Part shown: in pieces, positions 18,001 to 27,800 of the stretch
Layout of the letters: each line of letters opens with the position of its first letter
Position numbering within the stretch: the stretch's first letter is position 1
Assembly: GCA_040182905.1 (NCBI GenBank)
Contig: JARQWU010000004.1
Coordinates: forward strand, 1-64,000
Length of the DNA: 64,000 bases
Reading direction: 5' to 3'
Origin: Barthelona sp. PAP020
Lineage: Eukaryota; Metamonada: BaSk clade
Program-made: the position numbers and the translations under genes
Notes under the pieces: generated by a model
The model's input: the letters and a program-made list of their open reading frames with translations, nothing else
What the model was told of the DNA's origin: nothing
The model's database searches: none

Positions 18001-19825
18001 TAGTCAGAGTTCCAGCCAACGCAATTCAAATTTTGAACAAGAACAAGAACAAGTTCAAGGAGATAAATGGCAGAAACTCAAAAGAAAGAGTTTATTTGAC
18101 AGATCGGCACCTAATGACAGTGCAAATTCAACGACCTTTGAATATACGGATGCTGTTGAAATTGAAACATTGGATGAAGATGGCAATATTTCATATGAGG
18201 ATAATGAACAGCTTAAGCCTAACAATAAACATAATAAAATAAATGAAAAAGATCAAGTGAATCTGACTATGGATTATATAAAAGTTGAGATTGACGAATA
18301 TGATATGGATGAGAGTGAGGCAGATGATAGTTATAACAATAGCGTAAATAGTGATTTCAATGAAATCTTACCATTGTATCTAGAGATAAAACAAACTTTA
18401 AAGGTGATATCAGAATTATTACCAAAAATCCGCTTTAACACATTTAATATCCATTTAAATGATTATTTAATATTGTTGGTCAATTTTGCTGGAATTAACT
18501 TGCATAGGATGGACGAAAGCACATTGGATGAGATCGTTGCGTGCAATATTAGTGCAAACGAGATCCGGGCAATTTTATTTCAGCAATTTACTCAACAAAG
18601 CCAAAAGTTAACAGAATTTGAAACAAAAACTTTTCAGAAATTTTTGGAAACATTCGAAACTTTTGCATTTAATAAGTATTGGCATGGTGAACCTTTTGTT
18701 GATGCTGAATGGACTTTTCAAGGTCTTTCGTTAACAAATTGTGTCCTACATAATTATTTCTATGATGACCTGAATTCAAAATATTCCATCACTTTTTATT
18801 TTTATGAAATGTTCAGAAAGTTTTTTAGCAACGAACATGAACAAAAGCCTCTTCATTTAAAACCTTTGAAATTTTTTCAAATTCTTGAATTTCAATTCAG
18901 TTCTATTGGGAGCTTTTTGATTCAAAATAATTTGTTGAACATTGCATTATCACAACTGTGTGTCTTTTGTGACCCGTTGGCGAATATTTATCTCTTTAGA
19001 GTTCCAAACAATGATAGTGATAGTGATCAATTTGAGTTTCAATATGTATTATTGGATGGACAAGTATTTGAAAAAGAAAAATTTCAATTCAATTTATTGC
19101 TGAAACTTTTGATCAAACTTTCAAACAATACTTTAATGAATTGGAATATTCCAGATATTATAAAATTATGTTTTGGATGTGAAAAAGTCATTTTGAATGC
19201 AAATTTTCAAAACGAATTTTTTACTTTTATCAATACTGAAGGATCTTTCCTTTTTGATCCTTCTATCAATAAGATTTACATTCGTAATGATTATTTTACT
19301 GTTAAAACGCTTGCTGGAGACACCTTAAATTTGGAAGATTTGAATCTTGATACTTTACAATGCTATCTTTGTTTATTACCCTTTCCTCATTCTGTAAAAC
19401 AGAGAATCGAAAAAGGGTTCATATTTAGAGGAAAATTAAGTTTCAGAGATATTATTTCAATCAAATCTGATAGTTATTTTTCAACTGAAAATGAAACCGT
19501 TATGAATTTATGTTTCATTTCTGATAATCCACAGGGTACTGAAATTGATCTACGATTTAACAATGAAAAAACTTTTAAATTTCATCATTTTATCAGCATC
19601 AGTTTACCATTTCAAAAAGATGACATGATTTTCTCTTTATCTTGCAAAGAGACAACATCAATAATTATTTTATCATCAGATAAACAAGTACGTGATAATT
19701 TTCTCACAGAAAAAGCTTTTTTAAAACGAAGAGGTAGTGTAAATCAGAAGAGTTTTGTTGAAAGTTCATTAAATAGGAATTCCTTCAATTCTAATGAAAG
19801 TTCAAATTCTTATTCTATAAAATGA
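15062..19825 (+). CDS. Giant polytopic TML/DEK1-like calpain homologue, protease domain degenerate
   Basis: 1587 residues. The first ~760 are a series of many hydrophobic spans, broken near residue 170-200 by a His/Lys-rich loop. A Ser/Asn-rich, acidic cytosolic linker runs ~760-1120. Residues ~1205-1470 follow the calpain CysPc order: GEPFVDAEW (cf. FVDPEFP), FSSIGSFLIQNNLL where G-D-C-W-F-L is expected, IYLFRVPN, FEFQYVLLDGQVF (cf. VVIDDLLP), FNLLLKLLIKL (cf. LLEKAYAKL) and FIFRGKLSFRDII (cf. FWMSYEDFL). A beta-rich C2-like tail ends the protein. The catalytic Cys is replaced and no His/Asn pair is evident, so proteolysis is unlikely. In plants DEK1 uses this membrane-plus-calpain layout for mechanical or positional signalling. 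The frame opens at TTG; the first ATG is 15062. Confidence 0.6.
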   Translation: MIETEFDIWIFLFLFKISILLSIRLNRIEKDIENKTKRKLEYIVCRTLEIILLLIGTIGLLTILITRNFDMHWIKSIASEIPSFFLLYFLLDLISNQGKFNVFVFGGFLFFSPLITFLTPLDDFKNFKRLIFHQSFFIQCVLLMLSCNDGISRQKFYKFYSLFWKSYDDRFKHKNGHGNSKSHSSLHNNKILKLLDLMRNFDRFIVFFSIFWTIVHLIFYHYMVLTLDEKELIQAHLFIYSTSIVCIYWAFYPSHITFKNTNYSEMTLLFFGNFALMLFTCIYLIYPFKELCYFFVIFSIGIFSIFDNIYNFKNILFFDQTFWLSRYLNLKENEWFTNANNFYKNSLSSIVLLKSSSLYLSLFFLVVLKFFKIFGYSHDVFIWLPFSFIEIKVFFDAMVKFRFFSLKKWVLLMFRTFMLILLLFVTCNTIIFKLSNIIELLKVCSVGYSLGPICIIYLQYEKQFCYFNTLKLKHILYFIMSIFVAIAIGFVLCDCVDFAIMFFVMNEYFLIFYMRMKQHSLRYSSQILQFCFHIFILLYIYHIDFKYATHINLMISFFFILMCYYFREQKLFVIVPFGFFILNYFFLISFFVQYNLLIFYIIGLIVLIVPFVLFIYEMIVHENFSKSFFFSVITFTTILLLWISCFFTNDRMYFNFGMLILVFFMMVLTFFSLNGDFYVARNSFQLFFCSRKSKKIVNYSFKLFCTLFSYLFIVELYHLLNRCFFCDYVSLMIRNFALILIFSILLKIFYNNSNKISRLSSLPFNKELVKKVTKSLPTSAHLPSQNQSFSHSNPTQTHTFPNFEFDIDSSLQNQQQVHASFEKSELYEYVHEALFFYTFKSISKNCLEQINLLLKGTLSTLFYNQSEMNNLLQNYHIFLTNWIKDLKIQWNLDSNFEKTSLSNTNSKMQILVERVNKNPFFIDLDEVVNSKMLFPFKYMFHHKQNLSKFTNISQISHFSQSGINSFHRYMNQSNPTSMKSSQSSSQRNSNFEQEQEQVQGDKWQKLKRKSLFDRSAPNDSANSTTFEYTDAVEIETLDEDGNISYEDNEQLKPNNKHNKINEKDQVNLTMDYIKVEIDEYDMDESEADDSYNNSVNSDFNEILPLYLEIKQTLKVISELLPKIRFNTFNIHLNDYLILLVNFAGINLHRMDESTLDEIVACNISANEIRAILFQQFTQQSQKLTEFETKTFQKFLETFETFAFNKYWHGEPFVDAEWTFQGLSLTNCVLHNYFYDDLNSKYSITFYFYEMFRKFFSNEHEQKPLHLKPLKFFQILEFQFSSIGSFLIQNNLLNIALSQLCVFCDPLANIYLFRVPNNDSDSDQFEFQYVLLDGQVFEKEKFQFNLLLKLLIKLSNNTLMNWNIPDIIKLCFGCEKVILNANFQNEFFTFINTEGSFLFDPSINKIYIRNDYFTVKTLAGDTLNLEDLNLDTLQCYLCLLPFPHSVKQRIEKGFIFRGKLSFRDIISIKSDSYFSTENETVMNLCFISDNPQGTEIDLRFNNEKTFKFHHFISISLPFQKDDMIFSLSCKETTSIIILSSDKQVRDNFLTEKAFLKRRGSVNQKSFVESSLNRNSFNSNESSNSYSIK

Positions 19826-19922
19826 TTCAAAATTTCAAAGTTTTTTTATAAAGATTGAAACAAGGATTGGTAAAATATATATTATCAACTTCACAAAAAA
19901 AAAAAAAACAAACCGAATAATT

Positions 19923-22466
19923 TTACATTAAAATACAACATGAGTTTTCAACAATACTTTCTGTAATGTTGTCAAAAACTTCAAGTTTTGCAAATTCAAA
20001 AATATCTCCTGGCTCACACCCTCCGCACAAAAGTCGATTTTCATCAAAAGAAATAGCCATACTATTGAATGCCCAAGGACTTTTGATTTTCTGAAATACA
20101 TCTCCAGTAAATGGGCAAAAAATTGAAACTGTTCCATCAAAACAACATGAATACATTAACAAACCATCTTTTGAAAATATTATCGTGCCAATAGAAGCAG
20201 ATTCTATTCTATTATTCTTTTGTTCCCCTGTTAATATGTTGAAGAGTGTTATTGTACCGTTATCGTCACCTGTTACCCAATATGAACTATCTGGGGAAAA
20301 ACAACCACACAAAGGATAGCTTTCATGATACCAAGAAAAAATGTTGGTGAACTTTTCAAGAGAAAATAATTTTGATTTTCCATCTTCACTAATTGAGGCA
20401 AAGTATTTCATACATGGACTTATTTGCACAGATTTGACACTTTCTGCATGTTCTTTCGATTCGAAAAGCTTTTTGCCTTCAATTGAATAAAGACCAACAA
20501 AACCATTTTCCATGCCAACAGAGATAAATTGATGATCACATGAAAACTTGACTCTGTTTGCATATTGACAAATATTATAAATTTTTGTGAAAATTTGCCA
20601 CGTGGAAACCTCGTAAATAAGAATAATATCATCAAAACCACTGACTGCCAAAAATTTTCCATCACAACTGAAATTCAATCCCATCACATACATACATTCA
20701 ATTTCAGTTAAAAATTCATGAGAAATAAAGTCATAAACAAGAAAAGAACAATTATCAAAATTACCAACCACAAAGAATTCTCCATTAGGGCTATAGTCGA
20801 CCGCGAATATTGGCTCATTACTTATCCTTTGTTGAAACACAGGCTTTTCAACAAAAGATGTGTTTCCTTTACTGACAATTTTGTCTTTTTGTTTTTCTTT
20901 TTGGTCTTCCTTTTTTATATCTGTTTGTTCATTGTTTTTTTTTGATTGATCATGTCCTATAATAGCTTTATCTTTATTATAGCCATCAAACAAATTGTCA
21001 GTCAAAGTTTCAATATAATCCACAATCTCCGAAAGAAGTGGTCTGTTTTCAGGGATTGGGTCAAAGCATTTATTTATAAATTCATACCCAACAACCCATT
21101 CAACATCTTTAAAAGGCTTAATCCCAGCAATCAATTTAACAGTAATTAACCGATCATCCACACCTTCAAAGGGAGAAAGACCGGTCATTACTTCAAAATA
21201 TGTAACTCCAAAAGCCCAAGAATCAATCCCGACATGGACAACAGGAGATTCTTCCACAAATATTTCAGGAGGCATGTAACGTAAGGTGCCAAACGTTGAT
21301 AATTTTTCATTTTCTTTGAAATACCGAATCAAACCAAAATCTGAAAGGGCAATTGTTCCATCCTTTCTGATCAACACATTCGCAGGTTTAATATCTCTAT
21401 GAATAACACCAATATTATGACAAAAATCAAGAGCATCTGCTAACTGCAATAAACTTTGAACTTTTTGATCAATTGACATGAACGGAATTTCTTTTTGCAA
21501 TGATGAAGGACAATATTCCATTATATATCCCCATTGACCATCTTTACATGTCATACCAAATATTCGACAAATAAATTGATGAATAAATGTCATAGCAATA
21601 CATTCATCCTTTACTTTTTCTTTCGTGGCATTGAAGGGAATCTTAATTGCGATATCATTTCCTTTATATATGCCTTTAAAAATTTTAGCAAAACCACCAC
21701 GACCAATTTCTGAAGAATAATTGAGTCTTTCAAAATCAAGAGTTGGAATCTCAAAATTTGAGTTAATTCGTTGATTCTCAGCTTCTTCTATTTTGGTTAG
21801 CAATCCTTCTAACGTTCTATTTCGTTCAATCGAATTAATTTTTGCTAAAAACAAAGTAAATTTATCATTTAATTCCCTTTGATTTTCTGCCACTTGCATA
21901 TAGTTCTTATGTATTTCTTCCATCAATTTTTGATTCATTTCAAGCAAATGTGTTGAAATACTTTCAGTAACAATAGAAGGAATATCAGTTATAGAATAAG
22001 CGCTCAACATTAAATTCAAATCACTATTAATTTGATCAAATTTTCGATGTAATTTTGTAATTTTTTCTAAATCTGTTTTGCCAAACATAAATTTACCAAG
22101 AAAGCTGCGATTAAGATTCTTTCCAATAATATCTGAGGCAGTTCGACAATTTTCATAAAACTGGTTTAAACATTGTTTAAATGTGGTATTATGGTTTAAA
22201 TTGGAATCTTGTTTCAACAAATCTTCAAAAGTAATCGACAACCAAAGAATTCTATAAAACAAAATGGTCGATTCTTCTTGAGCATTCTTACAATCGATAA
22301 AATTTTTGGAAATTGATCCAATTACGCTTAAAATGGGAATTTCACATTCAGTGAGCAAAGAAAATAATGATTCAAACTCAATATTTTCAAGAATGTCAAT
22401 AAATCCACCAAATTTCTCATCAACTATGCCGAGAAGAGATTTTTGAAATCCTTCCAGCTCCATCAT
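19923..22466 (-). CDS. HeLo/MLKL-like helical bundle - protein kinase - WD40 repeats - CaaX box
   Basis: 847 residues. Residues 1-215 are all helical; the segment with RSFLGKFMFGKTDLEKITKL and FDQINSDLNLMLSA resembles the four-helix bundle and brace at the N-terminus of MLKL and plant/fungal HeLo-type proteins. Residues ~245-500 are a complete TKL-like kinase: GRGGFAKIFKG (about 252), AIKI Lys (about 274), HRDIKPANV (about 355), DFG (about 375) and PPE. A basic linker and about six WD40 blades (~560-830) follow. The last four residues are CILM behind a second Cys, a CaaX prenylation box with a possible palmitoyl site. It predicts an active membrane-tethered kinase. A membrane-permeabilising role is speculation from the N-terminal likeness. 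The frame opens with GTG; the ATG at 22466 is used. Confidence 0.75.
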   Translation of the reverse strand: MMELEGFQKSLLGIVDEKFGGFIDILENIEFESLFSLLTECEIPILSVIGSISKNFIDCKNAQEESTILFYRILWLSITFEDLLKQDSNLNHNTTFKQCLNQFYENCRTASDIIGKNLNRSFLGKFMFGKTDLEKITKLHRKFDQINSDLNLMLSAYSITDIPSIVTESISTHLLEMNQKLMEEIHKNYMQVAENQRELNDKFTLFLAKINSIERNRTLEGLLTKIEEAENQRINSNFEIPTLDFERLNYSSEIGRGGFAKIFKGIYKGNDIAIKIPFNATKEKVKDECIAMTFIHQFICRIFGMTCKDGQWGYIMEYCPSSLQKEIPFMSIDQKVQSLLQLADALDFCHNIGVIHRDIKPANVLIRKDGTIALSDFGLIRYFKENEKLSTFGTLRYMPPEIFVEESPVVHVGIDSWAFGVTYFEVMTGLSPFEGVDDRLITVKLIAGIKPFKDVEWVVGYEFINKCFDPIPENRPLLSEIVDYIETLTDNLFDGYNKDKAIIGHDQSKKNNEQTDIKKEDQKEKQKDKIVSKGNTSFVEKPVFQQRISNEPIFAVDYSPNGEFFVVGNFDNCSFLVYDFISHEFLTEIECMYVMGLNFSCDGKFLAVSGFDDIILIYEVSTWQIFTKIYNICQYANRVKFSCDHQFISVGMENGFVGLYSIEGKKLFESKEHAESVKSVQISPCMKYFASISEDGKSKLFSLEKFTNIFSWYHESYPLCGCFSPDSSYWVTGDDNGTITLFNILTGEQKNNRIESASIGTIIFSKDGLLMYSCCFDGTVSIFCPFTGDVFQKIKSPWAFNSMAISFDENRLLCGGCEPGDIFEFAKLEVFDNITESIVENSCCILM

Positions 22467-22728
22467 CCAGAAAAAAAACACTCACAAAAAAAAAAATCCT
22501 GTTCATTGCTGATTGAATATTCTTTTGATTCTTTAAAAATATTGAGTTCCCGAAATTTGTCACTTTTTTTTAACTCTTTGATGGAACAAATTCACAAATA
22601 AGGTAAACCTTTCTTGGAATACACTTTTGGACATGAATAACGCTCTGAAGGAACAAAATATCATTAAAAAGAAAAAAGAATTATTTTATAAGACTATAGG
22701 GAAAAAATCTTCAAAATTTGACTCATTT

Positions 22729-24180
22729 TTAGGCATTCAATAATGAGTAAAACTTTTCCGTATCATCAAGAACCACCCTCATTTCATGCAATAAAGTATC
22801 TGTTTTGCTGAAATATTCAGGAGTATTTTGGTAGAATTTTATTTGTAAAAACCACAATTCGGCTGAAATGTTACCAAAAGATTTTTTGCATCTGTTGAAA
22901 AAATGAATTTCTTCTGATATTTCAATTTTACCGTTTTGGACTTTATCAATCAAAAAATTCAACAAATATAAACAACTTTTTTCCAAATATCCGCATTTTG
23001 ACACCAAATCTTTTAAATATTGAAAACTACCCACTTTCCCATGTAACACACTCATATGTATCAATAAAAGACAAATCTCATCAACAGGACGATGTAATGA
23101 AACAACCAAAAACTTTTGAAAAGTTTCAAATGTTTTATCAAATCCAAAAGTCTTTAAACTCTTGTGAAGAACTAATTTGAACAATTCAATGTTTTCACAT
23201 TTTTCCAAGGCAACAAACCAAGAATCTTTTATTGTTTCTTCTCTTTCAATCAAAAGATACAAAGCCTCTTCTTTTTCCGCAACAGATTTATCACTATCTT
23301 CGATTATCATCTCAAGCTCAAATACATCATAATCTTCAATGTCCTTTTCAAGACTAAAAAATCTCTTTATATCCAGATCATCGCTGTGTTTAGTTTGCAC
23401 AGCAGACAATAACTTTTGAAGGTTATTTTCAGATAAATAACGTACATCTTGTAAATGATCACATATATCAATCAAACAACTGGTATTACATTGCTCAATA
23501 GCATCTTTTACAACTAAAACAATTGTTTCACCATCTAACAATTGTTTTTTTGCATCAATAACTTCTGAAGTATCTGTTTCATAAATTTCCAATTGATTTG
23601 ACTTGAACAAATATCCCAAATAAGCAGATTCTAAATCAATCAACGCATTCCACATATTAGCCTTATTAATATTATGTTTCAACCCTTCTTGAAGCAAAGC
23701 ACGGCCACTTTCTATGTTACGATTGCCAGAAAACTCAATTTGGGCTGTCGTGATCCAAAAATGGGCTTGTTTTGGGAATAAAGATAAAGCTTTTCCTAAT
23801 GTTTTGGATAAAGCTTTTCGTGCACCTATCTGTAACTGATGTCTAATAAACAAATTCCATAATTCCATGTCAGTGGGAAATTTTCTCAAAGCCATCAAAT
23901 AATGTGCCATTATTGCCCTTTTTATACTGTGATCAGACTTCAAAGGTTTAAGTTCCAATAATTTTTTTCGTTCACTCCTTAATAAATCCAATGTAAGATC
24001 ATATTTGATATATTCCAGAAAATCAGTTTTTTTGGCACCTCTACTGTTGATTTTTAATTCAAAACCTCGTCTTCTATCAACAATTTCACGGATTTCTTCC
24101 TCGGTAAAAATTTCAAAATCTCGATACTCCGTTAATTCAGGAACCATTCGTTCCAAATTATAATTAACCTTTAATGACAT
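22729..24180 (-). CDS. UTP6: U3 snoRNP component UTP6 (HAT-repeat protein)
   Basis: 483 residues. UTP6 belongs to the UtpB subcomplex of the small-subunit processome, which cleaves pre-18S rRNA in the nucleolus. The N-terminus carries the family pattern: an ERMVPELxEYRDxxIFTxEEIREIVDRRR block, the FEYxI-like stretch DFLEYIKYDLTLDLLRSERK, then HAT repeats with WNLFIRHQL, RKALSKTLGKALSLFPKQ, FWITTAQIEF and RALLQEGLKHN. The C-terminal half is helical and divergent. The length is shorter than the ~600 residues of animal homologues but close to protist ones. The ATG at 24180 is 118 bp from the divergent uS9 start, so the two ribosome-related genes share one intergenic promoter region. Confidence 0.85.
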   Translation of the reverse strand: MSLKVNYNLERMVPELTEYRDFEIFTEEEIREIVDRRRGFELKINSRGAKKTDFLEYIKYDLTLDLLRSERKKLLELKPLKSDHSIKRAIMAHYLMALRKFPTDMELWNLFIRHQLQIGARKALSKTLGKALSLFPKQAHFWITTAQIEFSGNRNIESGRALLQEGLKHNINKANMWNALIDLESAYLGYLFKSNQLEIYETDTSEVIDAKKQLLDGETIVLVVKDAIEQCNTSCLIDICDHLQDVRYLSENNLQKLLSAVQTKHSDDLDIKRFFSLEKDIEDYDVFELEMIIEDSDKSVAEKEEALYLLIEREETIKDSWFVALEKCENIELFKLVLHKSLKTFGFDKTFETFQKFLVVSLHRPVDEICLLLIHMSVLHGKVGSFQYLKDLVSKCGYLEKSCLYLLNFLIDKVQNGKIEISEEIHFFNRCKKSFGNISAELWFLQIKFYQNTPEYFSKTDTLLHEMRVVLDDTEKFYSLLNA

Positions 24181-24298
24181 ATTTGATACCTATTTTTTAA
24201 GTGACTGATTGAAGTTTTGAAGGTAGAACGAATATTTCAAAAAATTTGTTCAAAAAATTTTTTCCTTTCCTCTTCAGAAATTGCCTCAATTAGGAAAT
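24181..24298. promoter_or_regulatory. Bidirectional promoter region UTP6/uS9
   Basis: 118 bases separate the start codons of divergent UTP6 (-) and uS9 (+), so both promoters must lie here or overlap the neighbouring 5' ends. ATCAAAT precedes the UTP6 ATG. A pyrimidine-rich tract (TTTTCCTTTCCTCTTCAG) lies about 20 bases before the uS9 ATG, as often seen for ribosomal protein genes. Co-regulation of the pair is inference. Confidence 0.4.
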
Positions 24299-24769
24299 AT
24301 GTCAACTCAAGCTGTCCAATGTTTTGGTAGAAAGGTACGTTAACTTATTAATTTATCAATTATCTAACGATTTTAGAAAACTGCCGTTGCAGTTGCCCAT
24401 GTTAAAGCCGGAAAGGGTGTTTTAAAGATTAACGGTTGCCCTCTTGAACTTGTACGCCCTGAAATTCTTCGCGCTAAGGTTGCTGAACCTGTTTATCTTC
24501 TTGGTCGTGACGTTTTCAATTCACTCGATATCCGTATCCGTGTCCGTGGTGGTGGTTATACTGCTCAAGTTTATGCCATTCGTCAAGCTATCTGCAAAGG
24601 TGTCGTTGCTTTTTATCAAAAATATGTCAACGAAGCCGCTAAGATCGATATTAAGAACACCCTTCTTGCATATGACAGAAGTCTTTTAGTTGCTGATCCT
24701 CGTCGCTGTGAACCTAAGAAATTCGGTGGTAAGGGTGCTCGTGCCAGAATTCAAACTTCTAAGCGTTAA
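24299..24769 (+). CDS. RPS16: 40S ribosomal protein uS9 (RPS16), one intron
   Basis: Exon 1 is 24299-24334 ([12 protein letters not shown]), the intron 24335-24376, and exon 2 24377-24769; 142 residues in total. uS9 lies in the small-subunit head, its C-terminal tail touching the P-site tRNA. Family marks are [36 protein letters not shown] and the basic C-terminal tail, ending [16 protein letters not shown], with the invariant final Lys-Arg. Codon use is visibly richer in C-ending codons than the neighbours, as expected for a highly expressed gene. An unspliced reading would miss the first twelve codons. The splice joins AAG to AAA without changing phase. Confidence 0.96.
24335..24376 (+). 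other. Spliceosomal intron in uS9 (42 nt)
   Basis: GTACGT at the 5' end and TTTTAG at the 3' end. The branch-like motif TCTAAC has its second A only nine nucleotides before the exon. Removal restores the conserved GRKKTAVAV peptide, which is the main evidence for the boundaries. Confidence 0.93.
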
Positions 24770-24873
24770 TTTTTACAACTCGGTATTTTTCCTATTGATA
24801 AATTTAGATATTATCTAAAGTATTACTATTTTTTTTTTGAATATCTTTAATTGATTTATTTTTATGACAATTG

Positions 24874-27800
24874 ATGAATGAAATAGAAATTTTCAAATTA
24901 ATTGATTTACATACTTTTCCTTCCATTTATTCATTAACTTCAATAGAAAGTGTTGGAAATCGAGTATTTATTGGAACTGAAAATGGACTTGTTTTATTAT
25001 TTGTCATTACAATATTTAAGGGAGAAATAGAAGCAAGAGAAAGATACAGCGTTCAATTTGACAAGAAGAAGATTATTGAAAAAATTCTGTTTTTACCAGT
25101 TACTAACAATTTGTTGATCTTACAAGATGGTAAATTATTTGTATTAGATGGAGATGATTTGTCTAAAAGGGGAGAGATACAGAAAATCAGAGAAGCTAAG
25201 ATTATGTGCAAAAATTTACATCCTCAAGAATCAATCATTGATTTTGATAATATCATAGTTATTTCTAAAAATAAGATTTATAATATTCCTATCAATAATG
25301 AAGGACATGTAAATCGATCGAAGATCAAAAATGTATATTCTGCATCATCCAACATTCTTACTTGTGCATATGTTGGTTCATATATATTTTTTGGGACGGA
25401 AAATGGATATTATCGGTTGGATAATACCGTTGATGACTGTGAACCAACAGAGTTAGTGTCTCATTCCCAACAACCTTTAATGAGTGCTGTAGTTGATGTT
25501 ACAATGCCTTTTAAAACCGAACTATGTTTGTTGAATGATGGTAACCTTGCTTATTTTATTGATGAAAATGGTGCAGCAACAAGATCAATGATTCAATGGA
25601 GTACTCCACCAGATGGGATATTTACTTTTTTTCCTTTTTTAATATCGTACTATTCTAGTGAGATTTTTTTGCATAATTTGACAGCATCAGCTGAGACATC
25701 TATTGGAGAATCGCAAACACTGCGAACTTTTAATCGTATTGTAGGCATTTCTAATGTGTTGACTAATCAATTGTGTATGATTAACCATCCTCGTTATGCG
25801 GATAGAACTGTGCCGTTACCATTTTATTTGATTACTCGTCAAACTTTGCATGGAATTCAATTTAAAACGTTTTCTGAGCTTATTGATGAAAGTCCTGTGA
25901 GTGTTGGAAAAGAACTTTTTGACCTATTCAATGGATTCAATGAGCGAGTGTCCTTTAGTGATCTGGGATTCTCTGTTATACCAAACAAGACTATTATGAA
26001 CACCATATATCAATACTATACATGTGAAACGGAAGAATTGGTGAATTTGGGAATGGTTTTGGGCATTAAGATGTTGACCATCAATTCCAATGTAGCCATT
26101 GAATTGTTTGACAAATGTGGGATATCCCACCTAAAGTTCATTCCTTTATTGGTGCCTGAGATTTTTGGGTTTACAACAGATTTGAAAGGATGGCAATTGA
26201 ACTTGAAGAATCTCTTTTTGAGATGCCGTGACAAAAAACCTTTATATGACTCATTTATTCGATATTTCATGGCAGTCAAAGAAAAACAAACCAACATTGA
26301 GGAGCAATTTAATCCTTTAAACATGAACAAAGTTAGAAAATCGATTCAAGGTCCCAAATTACCAAGGGCTATCGAACTTAATGTTGATTTGTTGATTGAG
26401 CGCATCCTTCTGATTGAAGGGTTGTTTGAAGAAAGAGCTTTAAGACCGATAAATGATGATTGTTATTTGAAGCCACTGTACATTGTTGAAGCAAAGTCTG
26501 ATTTTGAAGATCAATATTCTGTTTTGAATGAATTTTTGGAAAGAGGCACTCTTAGCGATATCATTCAGTTGTTTTTGTCATTTATCGATAAAATTGAAGG
26601 AATCAATTGGTCGGAGCACCTTGAAAGTGTGTTAGACTCAATTATTTTTGAATTTATGTTGGAGATAAATTCTCCAGCAATTGATACTTTTATTGAAAAT
26701 GTTGAATTTAATTTGTTTTCCTTTTTATATTTTGCCCTTGCAGATCCTACTTCTGATGAAGTTGATACAGAGAATTTTAAGCGGTTAATTTACATCATCA
26801 AACTGTTAATACATAGGAGAGAGTTTTATCTTTCATTTATCTTCTGTCGTGTGATGCTTATCTTCCATTCTATTGCAGGAACGTTTGATGAAGGGTTATT
26901 GATGTTGATTATTACAAATCTCAGTTATTTGGCTTCATTGAAAATTGAAGAAACTTACGTTATCAGCGATGAAGAGCTTTTGAAAGTTCTGCCTTTAATT
27001 GATGATTGTGTTTTTGGAAAGTCTTATCTAATTTTATCAGTTAGATCTATTGAATTATTTGACACATATTTTGCAATTATAGAAAGGAAGTTATATTCTT
27101 CTGGATCTTCTTCTAATAATGAAATTGCTAATATCTATGTTAATTGGTGTTTGTTAAGCATTTACAATTACCAAAATTGTCAATTTAAAGATGAAAAACA
27201 TCTGCTTTTACTTTTTGAAAATTTGTGTGATTATCGTTTAAACGAAGCAAGAGAGATGTTTTGGGAAGATACTATTAATTCACTTTCTCAACTTATTGAA
27301 AATATTGACACAAACAACATACATTTATGTGATGAAATTGAGAAAATTTTGACAAGCTCAAAATATGGGAATAGCTTTGTTGAACAGGAAATTCAATTGT
27401 TTGAGCGGTTTGGGAAACATAATGAAACCATTAAAATAATCCTTTTACAATTGAAAGACATTAAAAGAGCAGAAAAATATTTAAATAAGCATAATTCAAA
27501 GGATTTACAAGTTTATTTCTTACAAATAGGCATGAACATAAATGATATGGATATGAAAGAACACATTAAGAACATTGTCAGTAAATGTCAACAAAATATG
27601 GATCCAACCCTTTTTTTCCAAGAAATGGATTCAAATGTATCTTTAAATGATGTTTATATCAATATTCATGATGCTGTTAGAAGAATCATAAAACAAAAAA
27701 ATCAACTGGCAAACAAGCAGGCATTTTATTCAAATTATTTATTTTATTTAAAAATGAAATTGGATAAATTAAAGAATAAAAAAGTAATGATAGACAATCA

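Noticed and set aside
18901-18919. 19-base match TTCTATTGGGAGCTTTTT with 8150-8168
   Set aside because: One copy is coding (SSIGSFL), the other is 3' spacer; no extension on either side and no third copy, so taken as chance.
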